Origin: Ruminococcus sp.
GTDB taxonomy: Bacteria; Bacillota; Clostridia; Oscillospirales; Ruminococcaceae
NCBI GenBank assembly: GCA_017462565.1
Contig: JAFTQW010000007.1
Coordinates: 1 to 33,565 of the forward strand
Direction: 5' to 3'
DNA length: 33,565 nucleotides
Positions 14,268 through 22,738 of this stretch are shown here, one piece after another (the stretch's first letter is position 1; each line of letters begins with the position of its first letter). The notes beneath the pieces were generated by a model, which saw only the letters and a program-made list of their open reading frames with translations, was not told the DNA's origin and searched no databases. The position numbers and the translations under genes are program-made.

Positions 14268-16070
14268 TTACTTGTTAAGGTTAGCTTCAATCTTATCAAG
14301 CTCATCATAGAGAGCCTGTGGGATCTTTCCGCCCTTAGCAGCGATATCATCATTGTAGTATCTGCGCATTTCAGCGATTTCCTTAGTCCAGAGATCCTTG
14401 TCAACAGCGAGGAGCTTATCCATAACTTCAGGAGTAACCTCATCCTCGATGCCTTTAAGGTTAATATCACCCTTCTTAGGGAGATAACCGATAGCTGTTT
14501 CGTCAGCGTCAACAGTACCTTCGCATCTCTTGATGATCCAGTCGAGAACTCTCATGTTATCGCCGAAACCAGGCCAGATGAAGTTTCCGTTTTCATTCTG
14601 CTTGAACCAGTTAACATTGAAGATCTTAGGAGCCTTATCGCCGAGCTTTTCGCCCATTTCGAGCCAATGAGCCCAGTAATCGCCGACATTGTAGCCGATG
14701 AACGGCTTCATAGCCATAGGATCGTGACGGAGTACGCCTACAGCGCCTGTAGCAGCGGCAGTTGTTTCAGAAGAAACAGCAGAACCGATGTATGTACCGT
14801 GAGTCCAGTCGAATGACTGATATACGAGAGGAGTTGTAGAAGCTCTTCTTCCGCCGAAGATAATAGCGGAGATCGGAACGCCGGCAGGATTGTTGAACTC
14901 AGGGGAAATACATGGGCAATTTACAGCCGGAGCAGTAAATCTTGAGTTAGGATGAGCAAGAGTGTTTCCTGCTGCTGTGTATTCAACGCCGTTAACCTTA
15001 GCGCCCTTCCACTCTGTAGCATTAACAGGAGGATTCTTATCGAGCTTTTCCCACCATACAGTATTGTCATCATTATTGATAGCAACGTTTGTGAAGATAG
15101 TATCCTTCATTGCGCAGTGGAGAGCATTCGGGTTGGACTTTTCATTTGTTCCGGGAGCAACGCCGAAGAAACCGTTTTCAGGGTTGATAGCATAAAGTCT
15201 GCCGTCCTCGCCGGGCTTCATCCAAGCGATATCGTCGCCGACTGTGAATACTTCATAACCGTCCTTCTTATATCCCTCCGGAGGAATAAGCATAGCAAGG
15301 TTTGTCTTGCCGCAGGCAGACGGGAAAGCAGCAGTGATATACTTAACTTCTCCGTTTGGCTTCTTAACGCCGAGGATAAGCATATGCTCAGCCATCCAGC
15401 CTTCATTCTTACCCTGGAAAGAAGCGATACGAAGAGCGAAGCACTTCTTGCCGAGAAGAACGTTTCCGCCGTAAGCAGAGTTGATAGACCAGATCGTGTT
15501 GTCCTCCGGGAACTGAACGATATATCTTTCGTCAGGGTTAACGTCAGCCTTGGAATGGAGACCTCTTACAAAGTCGTTTGACTCATCGCCGAGGTTCTTG
15601 AAAGCGTCAGCGCCCATTCTTGTCATGATGTTCATATTAAGAACAACATAGATAGAATCTGTAACCTCAACGCCGACCTTAGCAAGAGGAGAACCGATAG
15701 GTCCCATAGAATAAGGGATAACATACATAGTTCTGCCCTTCATAACTCCGTTGTAGAGCTTGCCGAGCTTAGCGTACATTTCCTGAGGATCGCACCAGTT
15801 GTTTGTCGGACCTGCATCCTCTTTATTTCTTGTACAGATGAAAGTTCTGTCCTCAACACGAGCAACATCGTTAGGATTTGTTCTGTGATAGAGACATCCC
15901 GGGAGCTTTTCCTGATTAAGCTCGATCATTTCGCCTGTTCCGATAGCTTCCTTTCTGAGAGCGTCGAGCTGTTCAGCTGAGCCGTCGATCCAGACAACCT
16001 GATCAGGCTGACAGAGGGCGATCATTTCGTCAACCCACTTTAATACGTTAGGATTCTTTGTAAGTGACAT
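14268..16070 (-). CDS. pckG: Phosphoenolpyruvate carboxykinase (GTP)
   Basis: The 600-residue protein starts at the ATG at 16070 (MSLTKNPNVLKW), 9 bases after AGGAGG. The open frame reaches 32 codons further up but passes the ribosome binding site and the promoter. It converts oxaloacetate and GTP to PEP and CO2, or the reverse; in rumen-type anaerobes it usually fixes CO2 toward oxaloacetate and succinate. The GTP-class fold is clear: substrate-loop Arg in YHRTNPNDVARVEDRT, P-loop with reactive Cys253 in SACGKTN, metal-binding Asp in VGDDIAWMK, FGGRRASTTPL, and the guanine-site segment near NFIWPGFGDNMRVL. The length matches the family. It has its own perfect promoter and terminator and is preceded by the peptidoglycan-binding gene on the same strand. 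Confidence 0.97.
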   Translation of the reverse strand: MSLTKNPNVLKWVDEMIALCQPDQVVWIDGSAEQLDALRKEAIGTGEMIELNQEKLPGCLYHRTNPNDVARVEDRTFICTRNKEDAGPTNNWCDPQEMYAKLGKLYNGVMKGRTMYVIPYSMGPIGSPLAKVGVEVTDSIYVVLNMNIMTRMGADAFKNLGDESNDFVRGLHSKADVNPDERYIVQFPEDNTIWSINSAYGGNVLLGKKCFALRIASFQGKNEGWMAEHMLILGVKKPNGEVKYITAAFPSACGKTNLAMLIPPEGYKKDGYEVFTVGDDIAWMKPGEDGRLYAINPENGFFGVAPGTNEKSNPNALHCAMKDTIFTNVAINNDDNTVWWEKLDKNPPVNATEWKGAKVNGVEYTAAGNTLAHPNSRFTAPAVNCPCISPEFNNPAGVPISAIIFGGRRASTTPLVYQSFDWTHGTYIGSAVSSETTAAATGAVGVLRHDPMAMKPFIGYNVGDYWAHWLEMGEKLGDKAPKIFNVNWFKQNENGNFIWPGFGDNMRVLDWIIKRCEGTVDADETAIGYLPKKGDINLKGIEDEVTPEVMDKLLAVDKDLWTKEIAEMRRYYNDDIAAKGGKIPQALYDELDKIEANLNK

Positions 16071-16145
16071 CGTATTATACCTCCTATAAAATCGTTTAGC
16101 AAATAATTCAATACAACTGAAAAAATCAATCGTATCTCTGATACT

Positions 16146-16174
16146 ATTATATATTATTTTTGTCAAACTGTCAA
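16146..16174 (-). promoter_or_regulatory. Perfect sigma-A promoter for the PEP carboxykinase gene
   Basis: On the minus strand TTGACA (16174-16169), a 17-base spacer and TATAAT (16151-16146) match consensus at every position, as expected for a highly expressed central-metabolism gene. The leader to the start codon is about 70 bases. Confidence 0.88.
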
Positions 16175-16219
16175 TAGCATACTGTGATATATTTTTAACA
16201 TAGTTCTATATATATGATA

Positions 16220-17053
16220 TTATAGGGCGTTTTCTTCAATAGTGTATCCTGCAAACTGGAACGGCTTTTTTATATTTCCGAGGATTATGTCCGAATAAAG
16301 CTCTGAAATGGCATTCCATGTGTCATGATTTACTATTCCGTCGGCTGAAAGACCGAGAAGCTGCTGAAGCTGAGAAACTGCCTGAGCCGTTAAAGCTCCG
16401 AAATAGCCTGTTTCTTTTAAAATAGGCGAAAAACCAAGGGATTCATTTATAAGGTTGATATACTCTTGCAGAATACGAACATTCCTATCGGAAATACCTT
16501 CACGCAGTATGGATGAGCCAAATGGAGCGGTGTGCGGAATATCATTCAGGTCGGGAGCTTTTACAGTGATTTTATATGCTCTGTACAGCGTGTGCCATGA
16601 AATGCGGTCGGCTCTTCCTGTTTCATTGAGTTCAAAAACGTGTTGAAAGGCTTTAAGGGCGTTTTCAGTTTCTTCGTCAAAGCTTCCGGTAATGCTGATT
16701 TCCGGAACGGAGGGATAAAAAATTCCCGCAGCCGACAGCCATAGCTGCATAAGTTTTACAGATTCACCTTCGCTTCCTTTGTGAAGTTCTCCGGGAAACT
16801 GAGCCGGAATGCCTTCAAGCTCGTCTGCAATTTTATAGAGTTCTGATAATTTTTTGATCGAAGAATAAATTTCCTTGATTTTAATAATAACGGCGTCGTC
16901 GGTATCGTTATCACCGCTTATGCCGAAAATACGGCGGAAAGCTTCGACAGCATCGGATAAAGCCCCGCTGTCGGGAACTTTGGGTATCTCCGGATAATTA
17001 TACGATATTCTGTTAAGATATATTTTTATAAGATTGCGCTCTGTATCATTCAT
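16220..17053 (-). CDS. Peptidoglycan-binding-repeat protein (PG_binding_1 type)
   Basis: The 277-residue protein has no signal peptide and no catalytic domain. Two complete PG_binding_1 modules are visible: about 113-167 (GSEGESVKLMQLWL, then GSFDEETENALKAFQ) and about 187-258 (SDRNVRILQEYIN, then GYFGALTAQAVSQLQQLLGLSADGIV). A diverged third copy lies at the N terminus (residues 10-50, ending DAVEAFRRIFGIS). The modules are small three-helix folds that bind cell wall and often sit on cortex-lytic enzymes. Lack of an export signal in a likely spore former would fit a forespore or spore-coat role, but this is inference. AGGAGT is about 9 bases before the ATG, and TTGACA-18-TATATT (17107-17078, minus) is a good promoter. 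No terminator is evident, so some transcripts may run on into the PEP carboxykinase gene. Confidence 0.8.
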   Translation of the reverse strand: MNDTERNLIKIYLNRISYNYPEIPKVPDSGALSDAVEAFRRIFGISGDNDTDDAVIIKIKEIYSSIKKLSELYKIADELEGIPAQFPGELHKGSEGESVKLMQLWLSAAGIFYPSVPEISITGSFDEETENALKAFQHVFELNETGRADRISWHTLYRAYKITVKAPDLNDIPHTAPFGSSILREGISDRNVRILQEYINLINESLGFSPILKETGYFGALTAQAVSQLQQLLGLSADGIVNHDTWNAISELYSDIILGNIKKPFQFAGYTIEENAL

Positions 17054-17077
17054 TCTTAAATTACTCCTTAAACATTA

Positions 17078-17107
17078 AATATATATTTATTTTTATTCAC
17101 TTGTCAA
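17078..17107 (-). promoter_or_regulatory. Promoter for the peptidoglycan-binding protein gene
   Basis: On the minus strand TTGACA (17107-17102) is followed after 18 bases by TATATT (17083-17078), just upstream of the ribosome binding site. Confidence 0.65.
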
Positions 17108-17213
17108 CAGTTTTATGTAAAATGGATATTATATAAAGTGCACAATTGAATGAATAAATAGTTGTCGGAATAATAGAATATTGCTTTTTGAATAATTTTT
17201 TTCGTATATTTAC

Positions 17214-17241
17214 TTGAAATATATACAAAATGTGGTATAAT
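17214..17241 (+). promoter_or_regulatory. Promoter for the cytidylate kinase-like gene
   Basis: TTGAAA (17214-17219) and TATAAT (17236-17241) are 16 bases apart, about 75 bases before the start codon. Confidence 0.7.
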
Positions 17242-17316
17242 AGAATAGTAATCATAAAAGTACAGGATTGATTAATCAGTTTTGTATAACAATTTAGCAA
17301 TTGGGGGTTGTTTCCG

Positions 17317-17940
17317 ATGAAGAAAAAAATTATCACTATAGAACGTCAGTATGGAAGCGGGGGAAGCGTTATCGGAAAGCTCGCCGCTGAGAAGCTTGGA
17401 ATAAACTGCTATAACAGGCAGATCCTTGATATGACTGCTGAAAGATGTCAGATCTCTCCGGAATACCTTGAATCCGCCGAGGAAAATGTTCCTACAAGTT
17501 TTCTTTATTCGCTTCTTCTTTCAGCAAATCCGGCAAGATCGGTGGAAGACAGTCTGCCGCTTTCGGATAAGGTTTTTCTTATGGAAAGCCGTATAATCAA
17601 CGAGATCGCTGAAAAAGAGGAAAGCTTTATACTTGTCGGACGCTGCGGAAATTACATCCTTGAGGATAAAGGATGTTTCAGCGTTTATATCTATTCGTCT
17701 CCGGAAGAACGTATGAAACGTGCGGTCGAAGAATACGGCATTGCTCCGAATAAAGCTGAGTCGGTCATGAAAAAGGCTGATAAGCGCCGTGAAACCTTTT
17801 ATAATGTCAATACCGGAAAGCTCTGGCAGGATAAAGACAGATATTCTCTTTGTCTCAACAGCGCTGAACTGGGAGACGAGCTTTGTGCCGAACTTATAAT
17901 CAGGGCATACAACGAATATAATAAAAAATTTGAGAAATAA
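17317..17940 (+). CDS. Cytidylate kinase-like family protein
   Basis: The 207-residue protein starts at the ATG at 17317, 9 bases after GGGGG (17303-17307); an in-frame TTG at 17308 directly abuts that site and is unlikely. The N terminus IITIERQYGSGGSVIGKLAAEKLG contains the glycine-rich nucleotide loop of the cytidylate kinase-like family (G-S-G-G-S in place of the classic GxxGxGK). FILVGRCGNYIL and a basic segment with R-M-K-R-A near 130 follow, the latter resembling the lid region. Family members are widespread in Clostridia; their true substrate is unknown and they are distinct from the essential Cmk. It is a single gene with its own promoter, followed by hairpins and a terminator. Confidence 0.82.
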   Translation: MKKKIITIERQYGSGGSVIGKLAAEKLGINCYNRQILDMTAERCQISPEYLESAEENVPTSFLYSLLLSANPARSVEDSLPLSDKVFLMESRIINEIAEKEESFILVGRCGNYILEDKGCFSVYIYSSPEERMKRAVEEYGIAPNKAESVMKKADKRRETFYNVNTGKLWQDKDRYSLCLNSAELGDELCAELIIRAYNEYNKKFEK

Positions 17941-18050
17941 AATGAATTTCCTTTTTAAAAATTTCATGACGCTATGTGCGTCTGGCGAGCAGCTGAGGAA
18001 TTTTCTTCGGCTGTTTGTCAGAATTTCATAGAATACTATATCTCTCTTTT
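17941..18050 (+). other. Hairpin-rich intergenic stretch with a possible internal promoter
   Basis: GACGC-TATGT-GCGTC (about 17969-17983) and CAGCTGAGGAA/TTCTTCGGCTG (about 17991-18014, 11 pairs with G-U) form two consecutive hairpins. TTGTCA (18015-18020), a 16-base spacer and TATATC (18037-18042) could be a promoter whose transcript would begin at the terminator-like hairpin that follows. Confidence 0.35.
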
Positions 18051-18086
18051 ACAAAAAGACTCTGTTTGAAAGCAGAGTCTTTTTGT
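18051..18086 (+). terminator. Strong hairpin between cytidylate kinase-like and DUF421 genes
   Basis: ACAAAAAGACTCTG (18051-18064) pairs perfectly over 14 bp with CAGAGTCTTTTTGT (18073-18086) around an 8-base loop, with T5 in the right arm. It ends the upstream gene. If the promoter at 18015-18042 is real, it would instead be a 5' leader hairpin of the DUF421 unit. Confidence 0.8.
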
Positions 18087-18136
18087 GTATATTGAAGAAA
18101 AAAAAAGAAATAATAATCAGAAAGGAGTTGTTTGAA

Positions 18137-18844
18137 ATGAGTATTATACTTCTTAGATCACTGATATTATATGTTCTTGTAATATTCGCCATAAGATTGA
18201 TGGGAAAACGTCAGCTTGGCGAACTTCAGCCGTCAGAGCTGGTTATAACTATTCTTGTATCGAACATAGCGACGCTGCCTATAGAAGATGCCGATATACC
18301 GGTTCTTTTAGGTGTAACGCCGATTTTTGCCCTTGTTTGCTTCGAGGTCATTACATCATGGCTCGGACTTCATTTTCCGAAACTGAGAAAAGCCGTATCA
18401 GGAAGCCCGAAAATAATTATCAGAGGCGGCAAAGTAGATCCGTATGTTATGCGAGAGCTGCGCTTTTCAGTCGACGATCTTTTAATGGCTCTCAGGGGAC
18501 AGGATGTTTTTGATATAAGCGAGGTTCAGTTCGCTATAGTTGAAACAACAGGAAGTATTTCCGTTATGAAAAAACAGGCGGATGATACTCCGAAAAGAAG
18601 CGATATAGGTCTCGAACCAAAATCAAGCGATCCGCCTATGCTGGTTGTATCAGACGGAAAAATGATAGCAAGAACGCTGGATTTTCTCGGTTTGAACGAT
18701 GAGTGTATAAACAGGATACTGAAAAAAGCAAGCGTTAAGATGAAAGATGTTCTTATAATGACCGCCGACCGATGCGGAAATTATTATATAGCAGAAAAAA
18801 ACAGCGGAAAACCGCATATTATCGAGGAGAAGAATAATAAATGA
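18137..18844 (+). CDS. DUF421 (YetF-type) membrane protein
   Basis: The 235-residue protein starts at the ATG at 18137, 9 bases after AAAGGAG; the upstream in-frame ATG at 18083 lies inside the terminator hairpin. Three membrane segments occupy about residues 3-80 and include the family signature IRLMGKRQLGELQPSELVI. A cytoplasmic YetF-like domain follows, with IIRGGKVD, the RELRFSVDDLLMALRGQDVFDISEVQ block and LEPKSSD. B. subtilis YetF and its paralogues YkjA/YdfS are tied to the spore membrane and SpoVA-related processes; the molecular activity is not known. The stop overlaps the next gene by 4 bases (ATGA), the standard DUF421-DUF4363 arrangement in Firmicutes. Confidence 0.88.
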   Translation: MSIILLRSLILYVLVIFAIRLMGKRQLGELQPSELVITILVSNIATLPIEDADIPVLLGVTPIFALVCFEVITSWLGLHFPKLRKAVSGSPKIIIRGGKVDPYVMRELRFSVDDLLMALRGQDVFDISEVQFAIVETTGSISVMKKQADDTPKRSDIGLEPKSSDPPMLVVSDGKMIARTLDFLGLNDECINRILKKASVKMKDVLIMTADRCGNYYIAEKNSGKPHIIEEKNNK

Positions 18845-19218
18845 CCAGAGTTAAAATATGCACCGGAATTTTATGCGTTATGGTAGCGATGAGCATTTTT
18901 TTCAGCATTCTTATAAATAAAAAATGCAGCGGATTTATAAAGGATACCGAAACGATATGGGAGTATTATGAAGCCGGAGAATTGGATAAAGCCTATCATG
19001 AGTCGGAAAAGCTTGAAGATGATTGGGAAAACTTCCGAAGCTACGCTTCTGTATTGATACACAACGGCAAACTCACCGAAATAGATCGTATAAGTTCAAG
19101 AATAATTTATCTTGTCGAACATCAAAGCGAAGAGCTGCATTCCGACCTTACCGAACTGAAGCATATGATAGAGTCCATTACCAAAGGCGAATTTCCGTCG
19201 ATTACGAGTATATTATAG
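18841..19218 (+). CDS. DUF4363 family small membrane-anchored protein
   Basis: The 125-residue protein has one N-terminal membrane helix (about 6-25) and then a helical outer domain rich in acidic and basic residues (EYYEAGELDKAYHESEKLEDDW, with two or three helix-turn repeats). This layout and its position directly after DUF421 match DUF4363, whose function is unknown. It is translationally coupled through the ATGA overlap and has its own GAGGAGA (18824-18830). A bidirectional terminator follows at once. Confidence 0.8.
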   Translation: MTRVKICTGILCVMVAMSIFFSILINKKCSGFIKDTETIWEYYEAGELDKAYHESEKLEDDWENFRSYASVLIHNGKLTEIDRISSRIIYLVEHQSEELHSDLTELKHMIESITKGEFPSITSIL

Positions 19219-19250
19219 AAAAACCGCACAATATTTTGTGCGGCTTTTCT
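19217..19250. terminator. Bidirectional terminator between DUF4363 and rodA
   Basis: AGAAAA-CCGCACAA pairs with TTGTGCGG-TTTTCT around a TATT loop. A and T runs on both sides serve both convergent genes. Confidence 0.85.
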
Positions 19251-19252
19251 GT

Positions 19253-20413
19253 TTATTTATCATTGTTGTCGTCATAAAATACGTTATAGTTCACAGCCCT
19301 GTGACTGTATGTGCTTAAAACGAGTCCGATTATCGCATACATACTGACCATAGCCGTACCTCCTGCGCTCAGAAACGGCAGCGGGATTCCGATGACAGGA
19401 GCAACTTTCAGTACCATTCCTATATTGAGTATGCAATGTGAAAGCATAAGACCGAAAGCTCCCATACAGATAAAGCGTCCGAGCCTGTCACGGGTAATAT
19501 GGCTGTCGGCAAAAATTTTAAGGCAGATGTAAGCGAGGATGATGAGAAGTCCGATCGAGCCGACAAAACCGAAAACTTGTCCGGCATATGTGAAGATAAA
19601 GTCGTTATGGATCTCGGGAACATAAACGTATTCGTCGGCGTTTTTCATAAGACCTTTTCCGAATACTCCGCCGGATTTCAGCGCTGCAAGTCCGAGATTC
19701 TGCTGATATTCTATATCGGAATCCGTACCCGGATTAAAAAGAATAAGAATACGCTTTTTGTGAAATTCATTCAGCGCAAAAAACCACATTCCTGCAACGG
19801 CTGCTGCAATAACGAAAGGAGCTGCGACAAGATATTTCCATGAAATTTTTGCAGAGCATATCATAAATCCGAAGATCGCAGCAAAAACTATAGCTGTGCC
19901 GTAATCTCCCTGCTTTCCGACTATAGCGATAGGCACCGCTCCGTGTATCAGCAGAAGAAGCATATGAAGCGGCTTGTTCATATCTTCTTCATCACGGGAA
20001 AGATGATAGCCGAAGGTCAGTATAAAAGCGATTTTCAGAACCTCGGAGGGCTGAAAATTCAAAGGTCCGATTTGCAGCCATGCCTGATCGTCTGCGCCGG
20101 CACGCTGGTATCCGAGAGAGGTGAATGTTAATGCCACAAGAAAAAGCGCAGCCGGAGCAAATATAAACCACAGCTTAACAAGCTTACGGTAATCTATAAG
20201 AGAAATTATAATTGCTGCTCCGATGCCGATTATCATTGAAAAAAGCTGAGTTTTCCAATAGCTCGAACCAACGCCTTCATTTGCGCTCAGACCGCTTTCG
20301 CTGATAGAATATATAAGCAGGGTGCTTATAGCGGCGCAAAGCGTAACTGCAAACAAAAGTCCGGCGTCGATATTATGTTTATTTACAGATAATTTTTTAA
20401 ATGCCGATTTCAT
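19253..20413 (-). CDS. rodA: RodA/FtsW-family peptidoglycan glycosyltransferase
   Basis: The 386-residue protein has about ten membrane segments and the SEDS family signatures: AWLQIGPLNFQPSEVLK, an NPGTDSDIEYQQNLGLAALKSGG stretch, GVFGKG, the PEIHNDFIFTYAGQ loop with the Asp thought to be catalytic, and PLPFLSAGGTAM near the end. SEDS proteins polymerise lipid II into glycan strands with a class B penicillin-binding protein. The sequence fits RodA (elongation) better than FtsW, but SpoVE-like roles in sporulation cannot be excluded. AAGGAG sits 7 bases before the ATG. It lies 54 bases behind comM and is probably co-transcribed with it; no PBP or MreB gene is nearby. Confidence 0.9.
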   Translation of the reverse strand: MKSAFKKLSVNKHNIDAGLLFAVTLCAAISTLLIYSISESGLSANEGVGSSYWKTQLFSMIIGIGAAIIISLIDYRKLVKLWFIFAPAALFLVALTFTSLGYQRAGADDQAWLQIGPLNFQPSEVLKIAFILTFGYHLSRDEEDMNKPLHMLLLLIHGAVPIAIVGKQGDYGTAIVFAAIFGFMICSAKISWKYLVAAPFVIAAAVAGMWFFALNEFHKKRILILFNPGTDSDIEYQQNLGLAALKSGGVFGKGLMKNADEYVYVPEIHNDFIFTYAGQVFGFVGSIGLLIILAYICLKIFADSHITRDRLGRFICMGAFGLMLSHCILNIGMVLKVAPVIGIPLPFLSAGGTAMVSMYAIIGLVLSTYSHRAVNYNVFYDDNNDK

Positions 20414-20467
20414 TGTTTCTCCTTATTTTATAATATATCCTTTTCTTTTGATAGTTTCAGACGGAAA

Positions 20468-21997
20468 TTATTCCTCCGACCAGTATTTTCTGTCAAGACT
20501 TCTGTACTGAGCTGCCGCCGCAATATGCTGTTTGCGGATGACCTCGGAATTATCAAGATCGGCAATAGTCCTTGCGACTTTGAGAATCCTGTCGTATGCT
20601 CTTGCGCTTAAGCCAAGCTTATCGAAAACGTTTTTCATAAGCTTTTCCGCATTTTCGTCCATAGGGCAAAATGCTTGCAGTTTATCCGGAGTTATAAGAG
20701 CGTTGCAGGTTATTGCGGTATTTTTAAAGCGTTCCTCCTGAATTTTTCTTGCCGATATAACTCTTTTCCTTATTTCGGCGGAGGATTCTTCGTTTGCTTT
20801 TGAAGAAAGATCCTCGAATTCAACAGGAGCAACTTCGATATGAAGATCGAAACGATCGAGAAGAGGTCCCGAAATTTTTGAAAGATACGCTGAAACCTTC
20901 TTTTTTGAACAGATGCATTTCCTCTTGGGATGACCGTAATAGCCGCAGGGGCAAGGGTTCATTGCTCCGATAAGCATTATTGTGCAGGGATATGAAACCG
21001 TTCCGGCAGCTCTTGCGATAGTAACTTTTCTGTCCTCAAGAGGCTGACGGAGAATTTCCAGAGTCTTTCTGTCGAATTCTGCAAGCTCATCAAGGAAAAG
21101 AAGTCCGTTATGGGCAAGCGAGACCTCGCCGGGATGTGGGATAGTGCCTCCGCCCGCAAGACCGGCAGAAGAAATGGTGTGGTGAGGCGAGCGGAAAGGT
21201 CTTTTTGTTATTATTGGCATTTCCTGAGTTGTCAATCCGGAAATAGAGTGAATTTTTGTAGTTTCAAGAGCTTCTTCAAACGTAAGCGGAGGAAGAATGG
21301 AAGGCATTCTTTTGGCGAGCATACTTTTTCCGCTTCCCGGCGAACCGATAAGCAAAGCGTTATGACCGCCGGCTGCCGCTATTTCCAGAGCTTTTTTCGC
21401 CGACTGCTGTCCCTTTACATCTGAAAAATCCATAGTTTCATTATATGCAGTTTCCGGCGGAATATAGCGCTGCGTTGGTGAAAGAAGCTCTTCATTGCGA
21501 AAATGCAGGATAAGCTCTTCCGCATTTTTAACTGCGTAAATATCTATTCCGTCGATGACCGAAGCTTCCGAAGCGTTATCGGCGGGAACAAAAACGGCTC
21601 TTATTCCCTTTTCTTTTGCGAGCATTACCATAGGAAGAACGCCGTTGATCCTTCTTATATCGCCGTTGAGAGATATTTCCCCGATAAAAGCGCATCCGTC
21701 GAGAGAGCGGTCTATCATCCGTATCGCTTTAAGAACCGCCATGAAAATCGCCATATCATGAACAGAACCGCTCTTTTTGGTATCAGCCGGAGCAAGATTT
21801 ATCATAACCGAGGCAACAGGAAAATTAATGCTGCATGAACGAAGAGCGGCACGGATTCGTTCACGGCTTTCTTTTACGACCGTATCGGGAAGTCCGACAA
21901 TATCAAACTGCGGATTTCCACGGCTTATATCTATTTCAACGTCTACCGGAAAGGCGTTAAGGCCAAATAATCCCAGACTTGCAACCTTTGCAAACAA
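20468..21997 (-). CDS. comM: YifB/ComM family Mg-chelatase-like AAA+ ATPase
   Basis: The 509-residue protein begins with a TTG codon at 21997 after GGGGTGG; the opening FAKVASLGLFGLNAF with DISRGNPQFDIVGLPD is the conserved start of the family. An S5-like N-terminal domain (1-165) is followed by the AAA+ core with Walker A GSPGSGKS (218-225), a Walker B LLFLDELAEF and arginine-rich sensor segments. A Cys cluster (NPCPCGYYG, KRKCIC) and the C-terminal helical domain follow. In naturally competent bacteria ComM is a hexameric helicase that promotes branch migration of incoming DNA. In Clostridia it is present without obvious competence genes and its role is less clear. Promoter TTTACA-17-TATACT lies just upstream on the minus strand. 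Confidence 0.94.
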   Translation of the reverse strand: MFAKVASLGLFGLNAFPVDVEIDISRGNPQFDIVGLPDTVVKESRERIRAALRSCSINFPVASVMINLAPADTKKSGSVHDMAIFMAVLKAIRMIDRSLDGCAFIGEISLNGDIRRINGVLPMVMLAKEKGIRAVFVPADNASEASVIDGIDIYAVKNAEELILHFRNEELLSPTQRYIPPETAYNETMDFSDVKGQQSAKKALEIAAAGGHNALLIGSPGSGKSMLAKRMPSILPPLTFEEALETTKIHSISGLTTQEMPIITKRPFRSPHHTISSAGLAGGGTIPHPGEVSLAHNGLLFLDELAEFDRKTLEILRQPLEDRKVTIARAAGTVSYPCTIMLIGAMNPCPCGYYGHPKRKCICSKKKVSAYLSKISGPLLDRFDLHIEVAPVEFEDLSSKANEESSAEIRKRVISARKIQEERFKNTAITCNALITPDKLQAFCPMDENAEKLMKNVFDKLGLSARAYDRILKVARTIADLDNSEVIRKQHIAAAAQYRSLDRKYWSEE

Positions 21998-22039
21998 ATA
22001 TAACCACCCCTTGATTCAAAATTCTGAAACATATATTAT

Positions 22040-22068
22040 AGTATAACACTTTTAAAAAGAAATGTAAA
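22040..22068 (-). promoter_or_regulatory. Promoter for the comM-rodA unit
   Basis: On the minus strand TTTACA (22068-22063) and TATACT (22045-22040) are 17 bases apart, about 43 bases before the TTG start. Confidence 0.65.
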
Positions 22069-22183
22069 TATTATTCACAAATTTTAGCGGAGAATATTAT
22101 TTTTAAAATATATGAGAGCTTTTTTACTATTTTACGTCTTATTATAAAGAAAGCTTTTTATTTTGTGAGAAAGGAGGAGATGT

Positions 22184-22738
22184 ATGGACAGCGGTGCGGA
22201 AAGTTACCGCCGTTTTCTTGATGGCGACGACAGCGGAATGGAAGAGATAATACGTGATTATAAAGACGGTCTTATACTGTATCTTAACGGTCTTACGGGA
22301 AATATTTATATTGCAGAAGAACTTATGGAAGATACGTTTTTTAAGCTTGTTACAAAAAAACCTCGTTTTTCAGGGAAAAGCCTGTTTAAAACGTGGCTTT
22401 ACTCAATAGGAAGAAATGCGGCTATCGATGGGATGCGCCGCCGTTCAAAGCTGGTTCATACACCCATTGAAGAGTGCTACGATATTTCGGATGAAGAAAG
22501 CATAGAACGTGAATACCTTAAAGAAGAGCAGAAAATACAGCTTCATAAGGCTTTAGGCAAGCTTAATCCAGATTACCGTCAGGTTTTGTATCTGGCTTTT
22601 TTCGAGGATTTTAAAAATGAAGAAACGGCAAAAATAATGCGTAAATCCAAAAGACAGATAGAAAATCTTTTATACAGGGCTAAACAATCTTTAAAATCCG
22701 TGCTTGAAAAGGAGGGATTTGAATTTGAAATCTTATAA
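22184..22738 (+). CDS. ECF-type RNA polymerase sigma factor
   Basis: The 184-residue protein has the two-domain ECF layout. Region 2 spans about 20-87 (MEEIIRDYKDGLILYL, AEELMEDTFFKL, FKTWLYSIGRNAAIDGMRRR, the last being the -10 recognition helix). Region 4 spans about 120-178 (LHKALGKLNPDYRQVLYLAFFEDFKNEETAKIM, then the helix-turn-helix KSKRQIENLLYRAKQSLK). It directs polymerase to a small regulon, often controlling its own operon. AAGGAGG is 6 bases before the ATG. Its end overlaps the next gene by 14 bases, so the two are translationally coupled, the usual sigma/anti-sigma arrangement. I could not identify a convincing ECF-type promoter upstream. Confidence 0.9.
   Translation: MDSGAESYRRFLDGDDSGMEEIIRDYKDGLILYLNGLTGNIYIAEELMEDTFFKLVTKKPRFSGKSLFKTWLYSIGRNAAIDGMRRRSKLVHTPIEECYDISDEESIEREYLKEEQKIQLHKALGKLNPDYRQVLYLAFFEDFKNEETAKIMRKSKRQIENLLYRAKQSLKSVLEKEGFEFEIL

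Noticed and set aside
14187-15581. Long plus-strand frames opposite the PEP carboxykinase
   Set aside because: They mirror a strongly conserved enzyme gene, have no plausible ribosome binding sites and show no recognisable protein pattern.
16071-16166. N-terminal extension of the PEP carboxykinase
   Set aside because: It contains the AGGAGG site of the real start and overlaps the TTGACA-17-TATAAT promoter.
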